Shown one piece after another: positions 38,255-48,437 of a stretch of 64,000 bases of DNA. This DNA comes from Pseudoxanthomonas suwonensis 11-1. Its GTDB lineage: Bacteria; Pseudomonadota; Gammaproteobacteria; Xanthomonadales; Xanthomonadaceae. The position numbers and the translations under genes were made by a program. The notes under the pieces are model-generated. The model searched no databases, was not told the origin of the DNA, and worked only from the letters and a program-made list of their open reading frames with translations. The stretch's first letter is position 1. The number at the start of each line of letters is the position of its first letter. The stretch spans positions 620,001-684,000 of the forward strand of contig NC_014924.1 in NCBI RefSeq assembly GCF_000185965.1. Direction: 5' to 3'.

Positions 38255-40177
38255 ATGTCCGCAGCGTCATCGCCGAACCCTCCCGCCGGCCACGGGCATG
38301 CCGCCCATGGTCCCGGAGGCTCGCACCTGGCCCTGGTGCTGGGCGCCATCGGCGTCGTGTTCGGCGACATCGGCACCAGCCCGCTGTACACGCTCAAGGA
38401 AGCGTTCTCGCCGCACTACGGCCTGACCAGCGACCACGACACCGTGCTGGGCGTGCTGTCGCTGGCCTTCTGGTCGCTGATGGTGGTGGTCACCCTGAAG
38501 TACGTGACCATCATCATGCGCGCCGACAACGACGGCGAGGGCGGCATCATGGCGCTGATGGCCCTGGCCCAGCGCACCCTGCGCAACGGTTCCCGCTCGG
38601 CGTACGTGGTCGGCATCCTCGGCATCTTCGGCGCCTCGCTGTTCTTCGGCGACGGCGTGATCACCCCGGCCATCTCCGTGCTCGGCGCGATGGAGGGCCT
38701 GGAGGTGGCCGCACCGGGGCTGCACAACTTCATCGTGCCGCTGACCATCGTGGTACTGGTGGTGCTGTTCGCCGGCCAGCGTTTCGGCACCGCCAAGGTC
38801 GGCAAGGTGTTCGGCCCGGTGACCATGCTGTGGTTCGTGGCCATCGCCGCGATCGGCGCCTGGAACATCATCAAGGCGCCGGAGGTACTCAAGGCCTTCA
38901 ACCCGTGGTGGGCGGCGGCGTTCTTCGCCGACCATGGCTGGCACGGGGTGTTCATCCTCGGCGCCGTGGTGCTGGCGGTGACCGGCGGCGAGGCGCTTTA
39001 CGCGGACATGGGCCACTTCGGCGCGCGCCCGATCCGCCACGGCTGGTACTTCTTCGTGCTGCCCTGCCTGGTGCTCAACTACCTGGGCCAGGGCGCGCTG
39101 GTGCTGGAGCATCCGGAGCTGGTGCGCAACCCGTTCTACGAATCGGTGCCGGCCTGGGCGCTGTACCCGATGATCGTGCTGGCGACCATGGCCGCGGTGA
39201 TCGCCTCGCAGGCGGTGATCACCGGCGCGTTCTCGATCGGCCGCCAGGCCATGCAGCTGGGCTACATCCCGCGCATGCGCATCAAGCACACCTCCAGCGA
39301 GGCCATCGGCCAGATCTACGTGCCGGGCATCAACTGGATGCTGATGGTGATGGTGATCGGCCTGGTGCTGGTGTTCCGCAGCTCCTCCAACCTGGCCGTG
39401 GCCTACGGCATCTCGGTCTCGGCCACGATGCTGATCGACACCCTGCTGCTGGCGCTGGTGGCGCGCGCGCTGTGGCCGAACGGCCGGCGCTGGATCCTGG
39501 CGCTGTGCATCCCGTTCTTCTTCATCGACGTGGCCTTCGTGGTCGCCAACGGCGCCAAGCTGCTGCAGGGCGCGTGGTTCCCGGTGGTGCTGGGCATCGT
39601 CCTGTTCACCCTGATGCGCACCTGGAGCCGCGGCCGCGCGCTGCTGCGCGAGGAGATCCGCAAGGACGGCATCCGCGTGGACACCTTCCTGCCGGGCCTG
39701 ATGCTGGCGCCGCCGGTGCGGGTGCCGGGCACGGCGATCTTCCTCACCGCCGATCCCGGCCTGGTGCCGCATGCGCTGCTGCACAACCTCAAGCACAACA
39801 AGGTGCTGCACGAGCGCAACGTGTTCCTGACCGTGGAAACCCTGCCGGTGCCGTACGCGCCGGTGGAGCGGCGGATCCGGGTCGATGCGATCGGCGACGA
39901 CTTCCACCGCGTGGTGGTGCGCTTCGGCTTCATGGAAACCCCGGACGTGCCGCTGGCGCTGATGCGCGCCTGCGACCGCGAGGGCCTGTCCATGGACCCG
40001 ATGGACACCACCTACTTCGCCAGCCGCGAGAACGTGGTCGCCGGCGCCCGCCGCGGCATGCCGACCTGGCGCGACAAGCTGTTCGCGGTCATGCACCGCA
40101 ACGCCGCGCCGGCGTCCGGCTTCTTCCGCATCCCGGGCAACCGCCTGGTCGAGCTGGGCGCGCAGGTCGAGATCTGA
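38255..40177 (+). CDS. kup: Kup/Trk-D low-affinity potassium transporter
   Basis: 640-residue inner-membrane K+:H+ symporter with 12 predicted helices (residues 25-445) and a C-terminal cytoplasmic domain. Signature [20 protein letters not shown] at residues 31-50, [15 protein letters not shown], and the helix-4 to helix-6 block [12 protein letters not shown] match Kup. The Gly/His/Pro-rich first 25 residues are atypical but harmless. It is placed between ruvA and ruvB. A GCCCGGG/CCCGGGC hairpin (40178-40197) follows its stop. Confidence 0.96.
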   Translation: MSAASSPNPPAGHGHAAHGPGGSHLALVLGAIGVVFGDIGTSPLYTLKEAFSPHYGLTSDHDTVLGVLSLAFWSLMVVVTLKYVTIIMRADNDGEGGIMALMALAQRTLRNGSRSAYVVGILGIFGASLFFGDGVITPAISVLGAMEGLEVAAPGLHNFIVPLTIVVLVVLFAGQRFGTAKVGKVFGPVTMLWFVAIAAIGAWNIIKAPEVLKAFNPWWAAAFFADHGWHGVFILGAVVLAVTGGEALYADMGHFGARPIRHGWYFFVLPCLVLNYLGQGALVLEHPELVRNPFYESVPAWALYPMIVLATMAAVIASQAVITGAFSIGRQAMQLGYIPRMRIKHTSSEAIGQIYVPGINWMLMVMVIGLVLVFRSSSNLAVAYGISVSATMLIDTLLLALVARALWPNGRRWILALCIPFFFIDVAFVVANGAKLLQGAWFPVVLGIVLFTLMRTWSRGRALLREEIRKDGIRVDTFLPGLMLAPPVRVPGTAIFLTADPGLVPHALLHNLKHNKVLHERNVFLTVETLPVPYAPVERRIRVDAIGDDFHRVVVRFGFMETPDVPLALMRACDREGLSMDPMDTTYFASRENVVAGARRGMPTWRDKLFAVMHRNAAPASGFFRIPGNRLVELGAQVEI

Positions 40178-40244
40178 GCCCGGGCGCCGCCCCGGGCCGC
40201 CAGGAGTCTCGGCACGCGCGACCGGCAACGGCCATAATCGCCGC

Positions 40245-41270
<1,026 letters not shown>

Positions 41271-41288
41271 CGCCGCGGCCCAATCCCT

Positions 41289-41396
41289 GTAGCCCGGACA
41301 AGGACGTAGATCGCATCCGGGGACATGCACCGGCCATCACGGCATTCCGGTAACGCGCTGCATCCTCGTTCCCGGGTGCGCTTCGCCTACCCGGGC
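41289..41396. repeat. inverted pair of GTAG-type REP hairpins
   Basis: GTAGCCCGGACAAGG...GCATCCGGGG (41289-41322) faces CCCGGGTGCGCTTCGCCTACCCGGGC (41371-41396) in the gap between convergent ruvB and pdxA. Same family as at 24580 and 28165; at this place it can serve as a two-way terminator. Confidence 0.85.
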
Positions 41397-41462
41397 GACG
41401 ACTGGATCCAACCCTCGCCCCGTGCTCCGCTCCGTGTCTCACCCCGAAGGTGGGCGGGGTAG

Positions 41463-42443
41463 TTAGCGCTGCATCCTCTGCGCCGCCATCCGCGCGCAGG
41501 TGGTGACCGCGGCTTCCAGGCTGGAGGGATCGGCCAGGCCCTTGCCGGCCAGGTCCAGGGCGGTGCCGTGGTCGACCGCCACGCGCGGGTAGGGCAGGCC
41601 CAGGGTCAGGTTCACCGCGCGCTCGAAGCCGCTGTACTTGAGCACCGGCAGGCCCTGGTCGTGGTACATGGCCAGCACCGCGTCGAAGCCGCGCAGCCTG
41701 CCGGGCAGGAAGGCGGTATCGGCCGGCAGCGGGCCGACCAGGTGCATGCCTTCGGCGCGCAGCGCCTCCAGCACCGGGATCACCACGTCCAGTTCCTCGC
41801 GGCCGAGGTGGCCGTCCTCGCCGGCGTGCGGGTTGAGGCCCAGCACCGCGACCACCGGATCGGCGATGCCGAAGTCCTCGCGCATCGCGCTGTGCAGGAT
41901 GCCCAGCACCTGGCGCAGCAGCGGCGCGTCGATCGCGTCGGCGACCTTGCGCAGCGGCAGGTGGGTGGTCGCCAGCGCCACCCGGACGATGTCGTTGGCC
42001 AGCATCATCACCACCTCGCGCCCGGCATGGCCGGCGAGCAGTTCGGTGGTGCCGGTGTAGGCGATGCCGCCCTCGTTGATGGTCGACTTCTGCACCGGGC
42101 CGGTGACCATGCCCTGGTACACGCCGCGCACGCAGCCTTCGGCGGCGCCGAGCAGGGCGTCGACCACGGCGCGGGCGTTGCGCGGGTCCGGCCGGCCAAA
42201 CTGCACGGCGACGGCATTGCGGACCGGATGCAGCGGCAGGTCGCCCGGCTGGCGGGCGACGGCATCGGCGGGCAGGAGGTTCAGCGGCAGGCCCAGCGCC
42301 GCGGCGGCGGCGGCCAGGACCTCAGGGTCGGCGAGGGCGACCAGGCTGCAGTCGGTGCGCGGGGCCTGGGCCACGCGCACGCAGAGTTCGGGACCGATCC
42401 CGGCCGGTTCGCCGGGAACCAGCGCCAGCCGCGGGAGCGCCAT
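41463..42443 (-). CDS. pdxA: 4-hydroxythreonine-4-phosphate dehydrogenase PdxA
   Basis: 326-residue dimeric enzyme of the DXP-dependent vitamin B6 route; oxidises 4-phosphohydroxy-L-threonine, whose product goes to PdxJ. Seen: LALVPGEPAGIGPEL at the start, metal-ligand histidines in TTELLAGHAGRE, LGLNPHAGEDGHLG and AMYHDQGLPVLKY. It starts 3 nt after the surA stop and is the last gene of lptD-surA-pdxA. In E. coli and most Xanthomonads rsmA and apaG follow; here convergent ruvB does. Confidence 0.97.
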   Translation of the reverse strand: MALPRLALVPGEPAGIGPELCVRVAQAPRTDCSLVALADPEVLAAAAAALGLPLNLLPADAVARQPGDLPLHPVRNAVAVQFGRPDPRNARAVVDALLGAAEGCVRGVYQGMVTGPVQKSTINEGGIAYTGTTELLAGHAGREVVMMLANDIVRVALATTHLPLRKVADAIDAPLLRQVLGILHSAMREDFGIADPVVAVLGLNPHAGEDGHLGREELDVVIPVLEALRAEGMHLVGPLPADTAFLPGRLRGFDAVLAMYHDQGLPVLKYSGFERAVNLTLGLPYPRVAVDHGTALDLAGKGLADPSSLEAAVTTCARMAAQRMQR

Positions 42444-42446
42444 GGC

Positions 42447-43775
42447 TCAGTTGGCGACGGGCTCGGCGCGGTCGCCGACGCGGAACACCACGTAGGCCTC
42501 GCCCCGCATTTCCTGCAGGTAGCGCTCGTATTCCTCTTCGAGCTTGCGGCGGCCGATGGTGTCGCGGATCTGGGCGCGGCGGTTGTCGTCGGTGACATCG
42601 GTCTCGCGACGGGCGACGCGCTCGATGATGTGCCAGCCGGCGTCGGTGCGGAACGGCTGCGAGACCTGGCCGTCCTCCAGCGCGGTCACCTGGCCGCCGA
42701 ATTCCGGGCCGTAGGCATCGGCCGGGAACCAGCCCAGGTCGCCGCCCTGGCCGCGGGTGCTGTTGTCCTCGGAGGCCTCGCGCGCGACTTCCTGGAAGTC
42801 GGCGCCGCCGGCGATGCGCGCGCGCAGGGTGTCGATCTTGGCGCGGGCGGTCGCGGCGTCCTGGCGGTCGTTGACGCGGACCAGGATGTGGCGGACGTGG
42901 TACTCGGTGACGGTCTGTGCCGGGGCCTGGGCGCTGTCGCGCACCTCGGTCAGGCGCAGCAGCTGGAAGCCGCTGGGGCCGCGCACCGGGCCGAAGATCT
43001 CGCCCGGCTGCAGCTGCAGGATCTGCTGGGCGAACGCCGACGGGATCTCGTCCAGCGAACGCCAGCCCAGGTCGCCGCCTTCCAGCGCGTTGGGGCTGTC
43101 GGAGTAGCGCACCGCGGCGGCGGCGAAGTCCATCTCGCCCTTGTTGATGACGTTGAGGATGCCCTCGACCTTGCGCTGGCCGGTGGTGATCTGCTCGGCG
43201 GTGGCGCCGTCGGGCAGCGCGACCAGGATGTGCGCCAGGCGGTACTGGCGGCTGCCGGTGGCCTCGCGGGCGAGGGCGGCGTCGATCTCGCCCTCGCTGA
43301 CGTTGATGCGCTGGATGAAGCCCTGGCGCAGGCGCTGGACGGTGATCTCCTCGTTCAGCGAACGCCTGAACTCCTCGAACGACAGGCCGTCGGAAGCCAG
43401 GCGCTGGCGCAGCCCGTCCAGGGTCAGGCCGTTCTGCTGGGCGATCATGGCGACGGCCTGGTTGACCTCCTGCTCGCTGACGCGGATGCCCTGCTGGCGC
43501 GCACGCGCGACCTGCAGGCGGGTCAGGACCAGGCGCTCGAGCACCTGGCGCTCGAGCACCGGGCGCGGCGGCAGCTGGCTCTCGCGGCCGGCGTACTGGG
43601 CCATGACGTTGCGCAGGGCCAGGTCCAGCTCGCTCTGCAGGATCACGTCCTCTTCCACGATCGCGGCGATGCGTTCGACCGGCTGCAGCTGCTGCTGGGC
43701 CTGGGCCACGCCGGCGACGGGAAGGGACAGCAGGGCGGAGGCCGCCAGGAAAATCGCGGAAAGGCGTCGGCTCAT
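42447..43775 (-). CDS. surA: periplasmic chaperone and peptidyl-prolyl isomerase SurA
   Basis: 442-residue periplasmic chaperone for outer-membrane barrels. ATG 43775 gives signal MSRRLSAIFLAASALLSLPV with cleavage near AQAQ; a longer frame to 43877 overlaps lptD and is rejected. Order: SurA_N helical domain (about 30-165), first parvulin domain with YRLAHILVALPDGA and GDLGWRSLDEIP, second parvulin with EYHVRHILVRVNDRQ and GGDLGWFPAD. It starts 4 nt after the lptD stop, which fits its job of folding LptD. Confidence 0.97.
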   Translation of the reverse strand: MSRRLSAIFLAASALLSLPVAGVAQAQQQLQPVERIAAIVEEDVILQSELDLALRNVMAQYAGRESQLPPRPVLERQVLERLVLTRLQVARARQQGIRVSEQEVNQAVAMIAQQNGLTLDGLRQRLASDGLSFEEFRRSLNEEITVQRLRQGFIQRINVSEGEIDAALAREATGSRQYRLAHILVALPDGATAEQITTGQRKVEGILNVINKGEMDFAAAAVRYSDSPNALEGGDLGWRSLDEIPSAFAQQILQLQPGEIFGPVRGPSGFQLLRLTEVRDSAQAPAQTVTEYHVRHILVRVNDRQDAATARAKIDTLRARIAGGADFQEVAREASEDNSTRGQGGDLGWFPADAYGPEFGGQVTALEDGQVSQPFRTDAGWHIIERVARRETDVTDDNRRAQIRDTIGRRKLEEEYERYLQEMRGEAYVVFRVGDRAEPVAN

Positions 43776-43779
43776 GGAC

Positions 43780-46086
43780 TCACGGGATGAGGTTCGGATC
43801 GTAGTCGTCCGGATCGGGCGTGGTGTTGCTCGGCGGGACCAGGTACAGGTCGTCGCGGTGATACCCGAGAATAGCACGGCGCAGGCTTCGCTCCGTGTCC
43901 TGGCCGGCCGAACCCAGGCCCTTGAGCACGAACTCCACCTGCAGCGCGTTGTCGAGGTCGCCCTCGCGGTTGCGCACGTAGCGGCGGGCCATGGCGCGCA
44001 CGGCCAGGCAGCAGCTGTCCCACTGCACGCCGGCGATCGCCTCCAGCAGCTTGTCGTCGCTGATCGAGTGGTAGTAGCGGCCGACCAGGCTCCAGGTCGG
44101 GTTGATCGGGTACAGGAACGAGAAGTCGGCCTGCTCCAGCAGGTCGCGGCGGTAGCGGTAGGTCAGGTTGACCACGCCGTCGTCCGGCCACAGGTAGCGG
44201 GCGCGGATGCTGGCCAGGTCCTCGCGGCGGAACTTGGGGTCCCACTGGTACGAGGCGCCGAGGTTCCAGCGGTCGTTGATCATGTAGTTGGCGTCGGCCA
44301 CCCAGGCCGACTTGCCCTGCGCCACCGGGGTCTCGCCCGGGGCCAGCACGCGCGAGTCCTCGAAGTAGCGGATCTGGCCGAGGCTGGCCGAGAGCTTCTC
44401 GCGGCCGTCTTCCTGGCGGATCAGGCGGGTGCTGAGGGCGATGGTCAGCTGGTTGGCGTCGGTCTGGCGGTCGGCGCCGGAATAGCGGTTGTCGCGGAAC
44501 AGCTGGCCCCAGCTGAAGGTGAACGGCCGGGTGTCGAACAGCGGCAGGCCGTCCTGGTCGCGGTAGGGCGCGTACAGGTAGAACAGGCGCGGCTCGAGGG
44601 TGTGCAGGAAGCGCTCGCCGTCCCAGCTGGTCTCGCGGTCGAAGTACATGCCGGCGTCGACGCTGGCCACCGGCAGGCTGCGGGTGGGGTTGCGCTCGCC
44701 GTCCTGCTGGTCGGCCAGGTCCTGGTCCAGCTGGTAGCCGGTGAAGCGCCAGGCCAGGGTCGGGGTGGCGTACCAGGCCGGCCCGCCCAGGCGCGCGGAG
44801 ATGTACGGCTTCAGGTCCAGGCGGCTGCCGCCGGGACGCTCGGCATGCTCGAAGCGCACCGCCTCCGCATAGATGCCGGCGTCCAGCCAGCGGCCCAGCG
44901 GTTGCTGCCAGTTGGCATACAGCCGCGGCAGGCGGCCGTACGGCAGGTGCCCGTCGTTGAGGGTGTAGTCGGTCAGCTGGTAGTACTCGGCCATCGCGCC
45001 GGCGCTCCAGTGCTGGCCGCTGCCGTACACGCCGGCGGTGCTCTGCAGGTAGGACGCGGACACCCCGGCCAGGCGGTTGGAGAAGTCCTCGACGAAGCGG
45101 TCGTCGCTGACCCAGCCCAGGCTGGCGCGTGCCTGCCAGTGGCGGTCGATGTTGTGGTAGCCGCGGAACTCGAAGCGCCCGCGGTCGCGGTCGCGCAGGT
45201 CGTCGTTGGGCATGTAGCCGCCCTCGAGGATGCCGCGGCCGCCCTCGTAGAGGTAGCGGAACTCGGTGTCCAGCATCAGCCCGCGCTTGGTCATGATGCG
45301 CGGGGTCAGGGTGGCGTCGTAGTTCGGTGCCAGGTTGAGGTAGATCGGCTGGCGGTAGTCGAAGCCGTTGCGCCCGGAGGTACTCACCGAGGGGTAGAGC
45401 AGGCCGGTGCGGCGGCGGTCGTCCACCGGGAACTTGATCCACGGCACGTACAGCACCGGGAAGCGGCCCATGCGCAGCACCGCGTTGCGGGCCACGCCGA
45501 AGCCCTCGTCGTTGTCCACGTCGATCCGCTGCGCGCGCAGCTCCCACGCCCGCTGGTCGGGGTCGCAGGTGCTGTAGGTCGAGTGGTACATCTGCCCGAC
45601 CGGGCCGCGCATGGAGATCGAGTCGGCGCCGCCGTTGCCGCGGCGGTCGACCAGCTGGTAGCGGATGTTGGTGATGACGTGGCTGTCGTCGTCCTGGCTG
45701 CCCTCGGCGCGGTCGGCGACGATGCGGATGCCGGAGTCCTGGTAGCGCACGTTGCCCTCGGCCACGTAGCGCCCGCTCTCGGTGTCGAAGCGCAGCTGGT
45801 CGGTGCCGAGGAACTGGTCGCCGCGGACCAGGGCGACGTTGCCCTGGTACTGCGGGGTGGTCTCGGTGCCGCTGAGCTCGTCGCCCTCGATGTCGGTGGG
45901 CTGCTCGTTGCGCGACTGGGCCAGTTCGGGATCGGCCGGCGGCGCCTCGCGGAACGCGGGCAGGACCTCCTGCGCAGGGCACAGGTCCCAGTTCAGCGGC
46001 TTCTCGTCGGCCAGGGCGGGCAGGGCGAAGGCAATGCCCACGGACAGCGGCAGCAGGCGCAGGGGAGTTCGCAGGCGGTGATGCAC
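43780..46086 (-). CDS. lptD: LPS-assembly protein LptD
   Basis: 768-residue outer-membrane protein that, with LptE, inserts LPS into the outer leaflet. Signal peptide MHHRLRTPLRLLPLSVGIAF; OstA/LptA-like jellyroll (about 60-200: DQLRFDTESGRYVAEGNVRYQD); then the 26-strand barrel with VPWIKFPVDDRRRTGLLYPS. The four disulfide cysteines are conserved in position: DLCPAQ, STCDPDQ and the adjacent pair in WDSCCLAV. First gene of lptD-surA-pdxA. Length is normal. Confidence 0.97.
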   Translation of the reverse strand: MHHRLRTPLRLLPLSVGIAFALPALADEKPLNWDLCPAQEVLPAFREAPPADPELAQSRNEQPTDIEGDELSGTETTPQYQGNVALVRGDQFLGTDQLRFDTESGRYVAEGNVRYQDSGIRIVADRAEGSQDDDSHVITNIRYQLVDRRGNGGADSISMRGPVGQMYHSTYSTCDPDQRAWELRAQRIDVDNDEGFGVARNAVLRMGRFPVLYVPWIKFPVDDRRRTGLLYPSVSTSGRNGFDYRQPIYLNLAPNYDATLTPRIMTKRGLMLDTEFRYLYEGGRGILEGGYMPNDDLRDRDRGRFEFRGYHNIDRHWQARASLGWVSDDRFVEDFSNRLAGVSASYLQSTAGVYGSGQHWSAGAMAEYYQLTDYTLNDGHLPYGRLPRLYANWQQPLGRWLDAGIYAEAVRFEHAERPGGSRLDLKPYISARLGGPAWYATPTLAWRFTGYQLDQDLADQQDGERNPTRSLPVASVDAGMYFDRETSWDGERFLHTLEPRLFYLYAPYRDQDGLPLFDTRPFTFSWGQLFRDNRYSGADRQTDANQLTIALSTRLIRQEDGREKLSASLGQIRYFEDSRVLAPGETPVAQGKSAWVADANYMINDRWNLGASYQWDPKFRREDLASIRARYLWPDDGVVNLTYRYRRDLLEQADFSFLYPINPTWSLVGRYYHSISDDKLLEAIAGVQWDSCCLAVRAMARRYVRNREGDLDNALQVEFVLKGLGSAGQDTERSLRRAILGYHRDDLYLVPPSNTTPDPDDYDPNLIP

Positions 46087-46179
46087 GGGGGAGGGGGCGT
46101 CCGGGCCGGAAATCGGCGGTAGCTTGCCGGATGGGGGTGCATGGGGGCAATGAAAGGCCGCACGGCGGCCGGCCCGGGT

Positions 46180-47091
46180 TCAGCCGCCGAGTGCCTTCAC
46201 GTGGGCCACGCAGCACTCGGCGAGGGCATCCAGGTTGTAGCCACCCTCCAGCATCGACACCACCCGGCCCTGGCCGTGGCGCAGGGCGATCGCCAGCAGT
46301 TCGCTGGTCAGCCAGGCGAAATCCCCGGCCTCCAGCATCAGGTCGGCCAGCGGATCGGACAGGTGGGCGTCGAAGCCGGCCGAGATCATCAGCAGCTGCG
46401 GGCGGAAGTCGTCCAGCATCGGCAACAGCTGGTCGGCCCAGGTGTTGCGGAAGCGGAAACCGCCGCTGCCGGGCGGCAGCAGCACGTTGTGCAGGTTGCC
46501 GACCCCGCGCTCGCGGTTGTGGCCGGTGTGCGGGTACAGCCCGGACTGGTGGGTGCTGAAGTACGCCACCGCCGGATCCTCGCGGAAGATCGCCTGGGTG
46601 CCGTTGCCGTGGTGGACGTCGAAATCGACGATGGCGATGCGCTCGATGCCGTGCTGGTCGCGCGCGTAGGCGGCGGCCACGGCGATGTTGTTGACCAGGC
46701 AGAAGCCCATCGCCGTGTCGGCGGTGGCGTGGTGGCCGGGCGGGCGCACCGCGCAGAACGCGATCCGGTCGGGGCCGGCCACCACCGCGTCGACCGCGGC
46801 CAGGCCGGCACCGGCGGCATGCACCGCCGCGCGCGCCGAGCCGGGCGAGATCACGGTTTCCGCGTCGATATGCTGGATCCCGCAGGTCACCGGCGCCAGC
46901 ACCTGGTCGACCATTTCCGCGGTATGCACCCGGCACAGGTCGCCGCGCCGCGCCGGCGGCGCCTCGCGCCAGTCCAGGGCGGGACAATGGTGCTGCAGGG
47001 CGTCGATCACCACCTGCAGGCGCGCCGGTTGCTCCGGATGGTCCGGACCGGTGTCATGGGCCAGGCAGGCGGGATGGGTCCAGGCGAGCAT
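46180..47091 (-). CDS. histone deacetylase-family amidohydrolase
   Basis: 303-residue zinc amidohydrolase of the HDAC/acetylpolyamine deacetylase fold. Active-site motifs: RPPGHHA (paired His), IVDFDVHHGNGTQ (zinc Asp and His) and ISAGFDAH (zinc Asp). The N-terminal HPACLAHDTGPDHPEQPARL is typical of the bacterial class II-like group. Acts on acetylated amines or lysines; physiological substrate unknown. It lies 53 nt downstream of the cobalamin adenosyltransferase gene on the same strand, possibly one transcript. Confidence 0.93.
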   Translation of the reverse strand: MLAWTHPACLAHDTGPDHPEQPARLQVVIDALQHHCPALDWREAPPARRGDLCRVHTAEMVDQVLAPVTCGIQHIDAETVISPGSARAAVHAAGAGLAAVDAVVAGPDRIAFCAVRPPGHHATADTAMGFCLVNNIAVAAAYARDQHGIERIAIVDFDVHHGNGTQAIFREDPAVAYFSTHQSGLYPHTGHNRERGVGNLHNVLLPPGSGGFRFRNTWADQLLPMLDDFRPQLLMISAGFDAHLSDPLADLMLEAGDFAWLTSELLAIALRHGQGRVVSMLEGGYNLDALAECCVAHVKALGG

Positions 47092-47144
47092 GGGCCCACG
47101 CTACCGTGGCCGCAGCGAAGGCGCCATAGAACCTCGGGAGGGGG

Positions 47145-47708
47145 TCAGGCGGCGGGGTGGCGCCGGTCGTTGCGCCACAGCACCTCGCCCTCGCCGGCGG
47201 CGCGGGCCAGCACCCGGGCCAGCACGAACAGCAGGTCGGACAGGCGGTTGAGGTAATGCACCGCCTCGCCGCGGACGGTTTCGGCGCGCGACAGGGCCAC
47301 GGCCTCGCGCTCGGCGCGGCGGACGATGGTGCGGGCCAGGTGGCAGCGCGCCGCGGCCTCGCCACCGGCCGGGAGGATGAAGTCCTTCAGCGGCGGCAGG
47401 GCTTCGTTGTAGCGGTCCAGCGCCTGCTCCAGCGCGGCCACGTCGGCTGCGGTGATGGCCGCATGGCCAGGGATGCACAGCTCGCCGCCAAGGTCGAACA
47501 TCTGGTGCTGGACCATGGTCAGCAGCTGGCGGATGTCATCGGGCACGCCCGGCGCGGCCAGGACCACGCCGATGGCGGAGTTGGCCTCGTCCACGGTGCC
47601 GTAGGCGGTCACCCGCAGCGAGTCCTTGCCGGTGCGGCTGCCGTCGCCCAGGCCGGTCGAACCGTCGTCGCCGGTGCGGGTGTAGATCTTCGACAGCCGG
47701 TTGCCCAT
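47145..47708 (-). CDS. pduO: cob(I)alamin adenosyltransferase, PduO type
   Basis: 187-residue trimeric enzyme that transfers adenosyl from ATP to cob(I)alamin to give coenzyme B12. Signatures: IYTRTGDDGSTGLGDGSR near the N-terminus (ATP binding), TAYGTVDEANSAIG, and RTIVRRAEREAVAL with NRLSDLLFVLAR near the C-terminus. It starts 3 nt after the stop of the putative BtuM gene, so uptake and activation of B12 would be co-expressed. No de novo cobalamin synthesis genes are in the window. Confidence 0.95.
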   Translation of the reverse strand: MGNRLSKIYTRTGDDGSTGLGDGSRTGKDSLRVTAYGTVDEANSAIGVVLAAPGVPDDIRQLLTMVQHQMFDLGGELCIPGHAAITAADVAALEQALDRYNEALPPLKDFILPAGGEAAARCHLARTIVRRAEREAVALSRAETVRGEAVHYLNRLSDLLFVLARVLARAAGEGEVLWRNDRRHPAA

Positions 47709-47711
47709 GGC

Positions 47712-48305
47712 TCAGCGGGCGGCCTGGGTACGGTCCAGGCGCAGCGCCGGGGCGACGCGCTCGGCCGTTACCTGCAGGGTGGTGGCGATGGCGGTGTAGG
47801 CGGCGGCGGTGCCCATGTAGCCCGGCAGCCAGTCGAGGAAGTTCTTCCACCAGCCGGCGACGGTCGGCTCGGCGACCACGCCGCTGTACCAGTAGAAGGT
47901 GCCCTGGGCGATGAACTGGCAGGCGACCACGGCGACCAGGAAGGCGCCGAGCAGGCGGCCGGCCTGGGCGGCACTGGCGCCGGTGTAGCGGCCGCGCAGC
48001 CAGCTGCCGCCGGCCCACAGCAGGCCGTAGGCGGGGACCAGGCCCCAGTAGGCGGCCGAGACGCAGTAGTGGTCCCAGAACGAGGCGGCCTGGCGCGAGA
48101 TCACCATCCAGTCGATGCCCATGGCCAGCGCCATCAGCAGCGGGAACACCCAGCGGCCCCAGCCGCGCAGGGCGAAGCCGGCGACGAAGAACACGGCCCA
48201 GCTGGCGTCCGGCGGCGAGAAGTGGTCGAACACGTGGGCGCGCGAGGCGGCCATCAGCAGGGCCAGGACGGACAGGACGAAGAGGCGTTGGCTGGTGGCG
48301 GTCAT
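47712..48305 (-). CDS. btuM: six-helix membrane protein, BtuM-like cobalamin transporter candidate
   Basis: 197-residue polytopic protein with about six hydrophobic segments and no ATPase partner. Three things point to BtuM, the solitary ECF S-component for vitamin B12: size and topology; immediate coupling (3 nt) to the cobalamin adenosyltransferase gene; and a lone Cys at residue 81 in FWDHYCVSAAYWG, next to the position (Cys80) that ligates cobalt in the BtuM protein of Thiobacillus denitrificans as I recall it. The first cobalamin-independent explanation would be an unrelated small membrane protein. No cobalamin riboswitch was recognised upstream (48306-48437). Confidence 0.68.
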   Translation of the reverse strand: MTATSQRLFVLSVLALLMAASRAHVFDHFSPPDASWAVFFVAGFALRGWGRWVFPLLMALAMGIDWMVISRQAASFWDHYCVSAAYWGLVPAYGLLWAGGSWLRGRYTGASAAQAGRLLGAFLVAVVACQFIAQGTFYWYSGVVAEPTVAGWWKNFLDWLPGYMGTAAAYTAIATTLQVTAERVAPALRLDRTQAAR

Positions 48306-48437
48306 TGCGCGGGGCCTGGTGGATAACGTGGCCGGCATTCTAGCGGAGCGGGCGGGCCCGCGTTGGCGGCACGTCGGAACGAGGCGCCGCGCCGTGCGGC
48401 GGCACGGCGCGCACGCGCCGCCGCGTATCATGTGCCG

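Noticed and set aside
43772-46987. Frame of 1071 codons across lptD and the HDAC gene
   Set aside because: Arg/Pro/Gly-rich alternate-frame translation; lptD, surA and the HDAC gene are certain in their own frames.
48306-48437. Cobalamin riboswitch upstream of the BtuM candidate
   Set aside because: I looked for the B12-box core (GCCACTG-like) and found none in this 132-nt gap.
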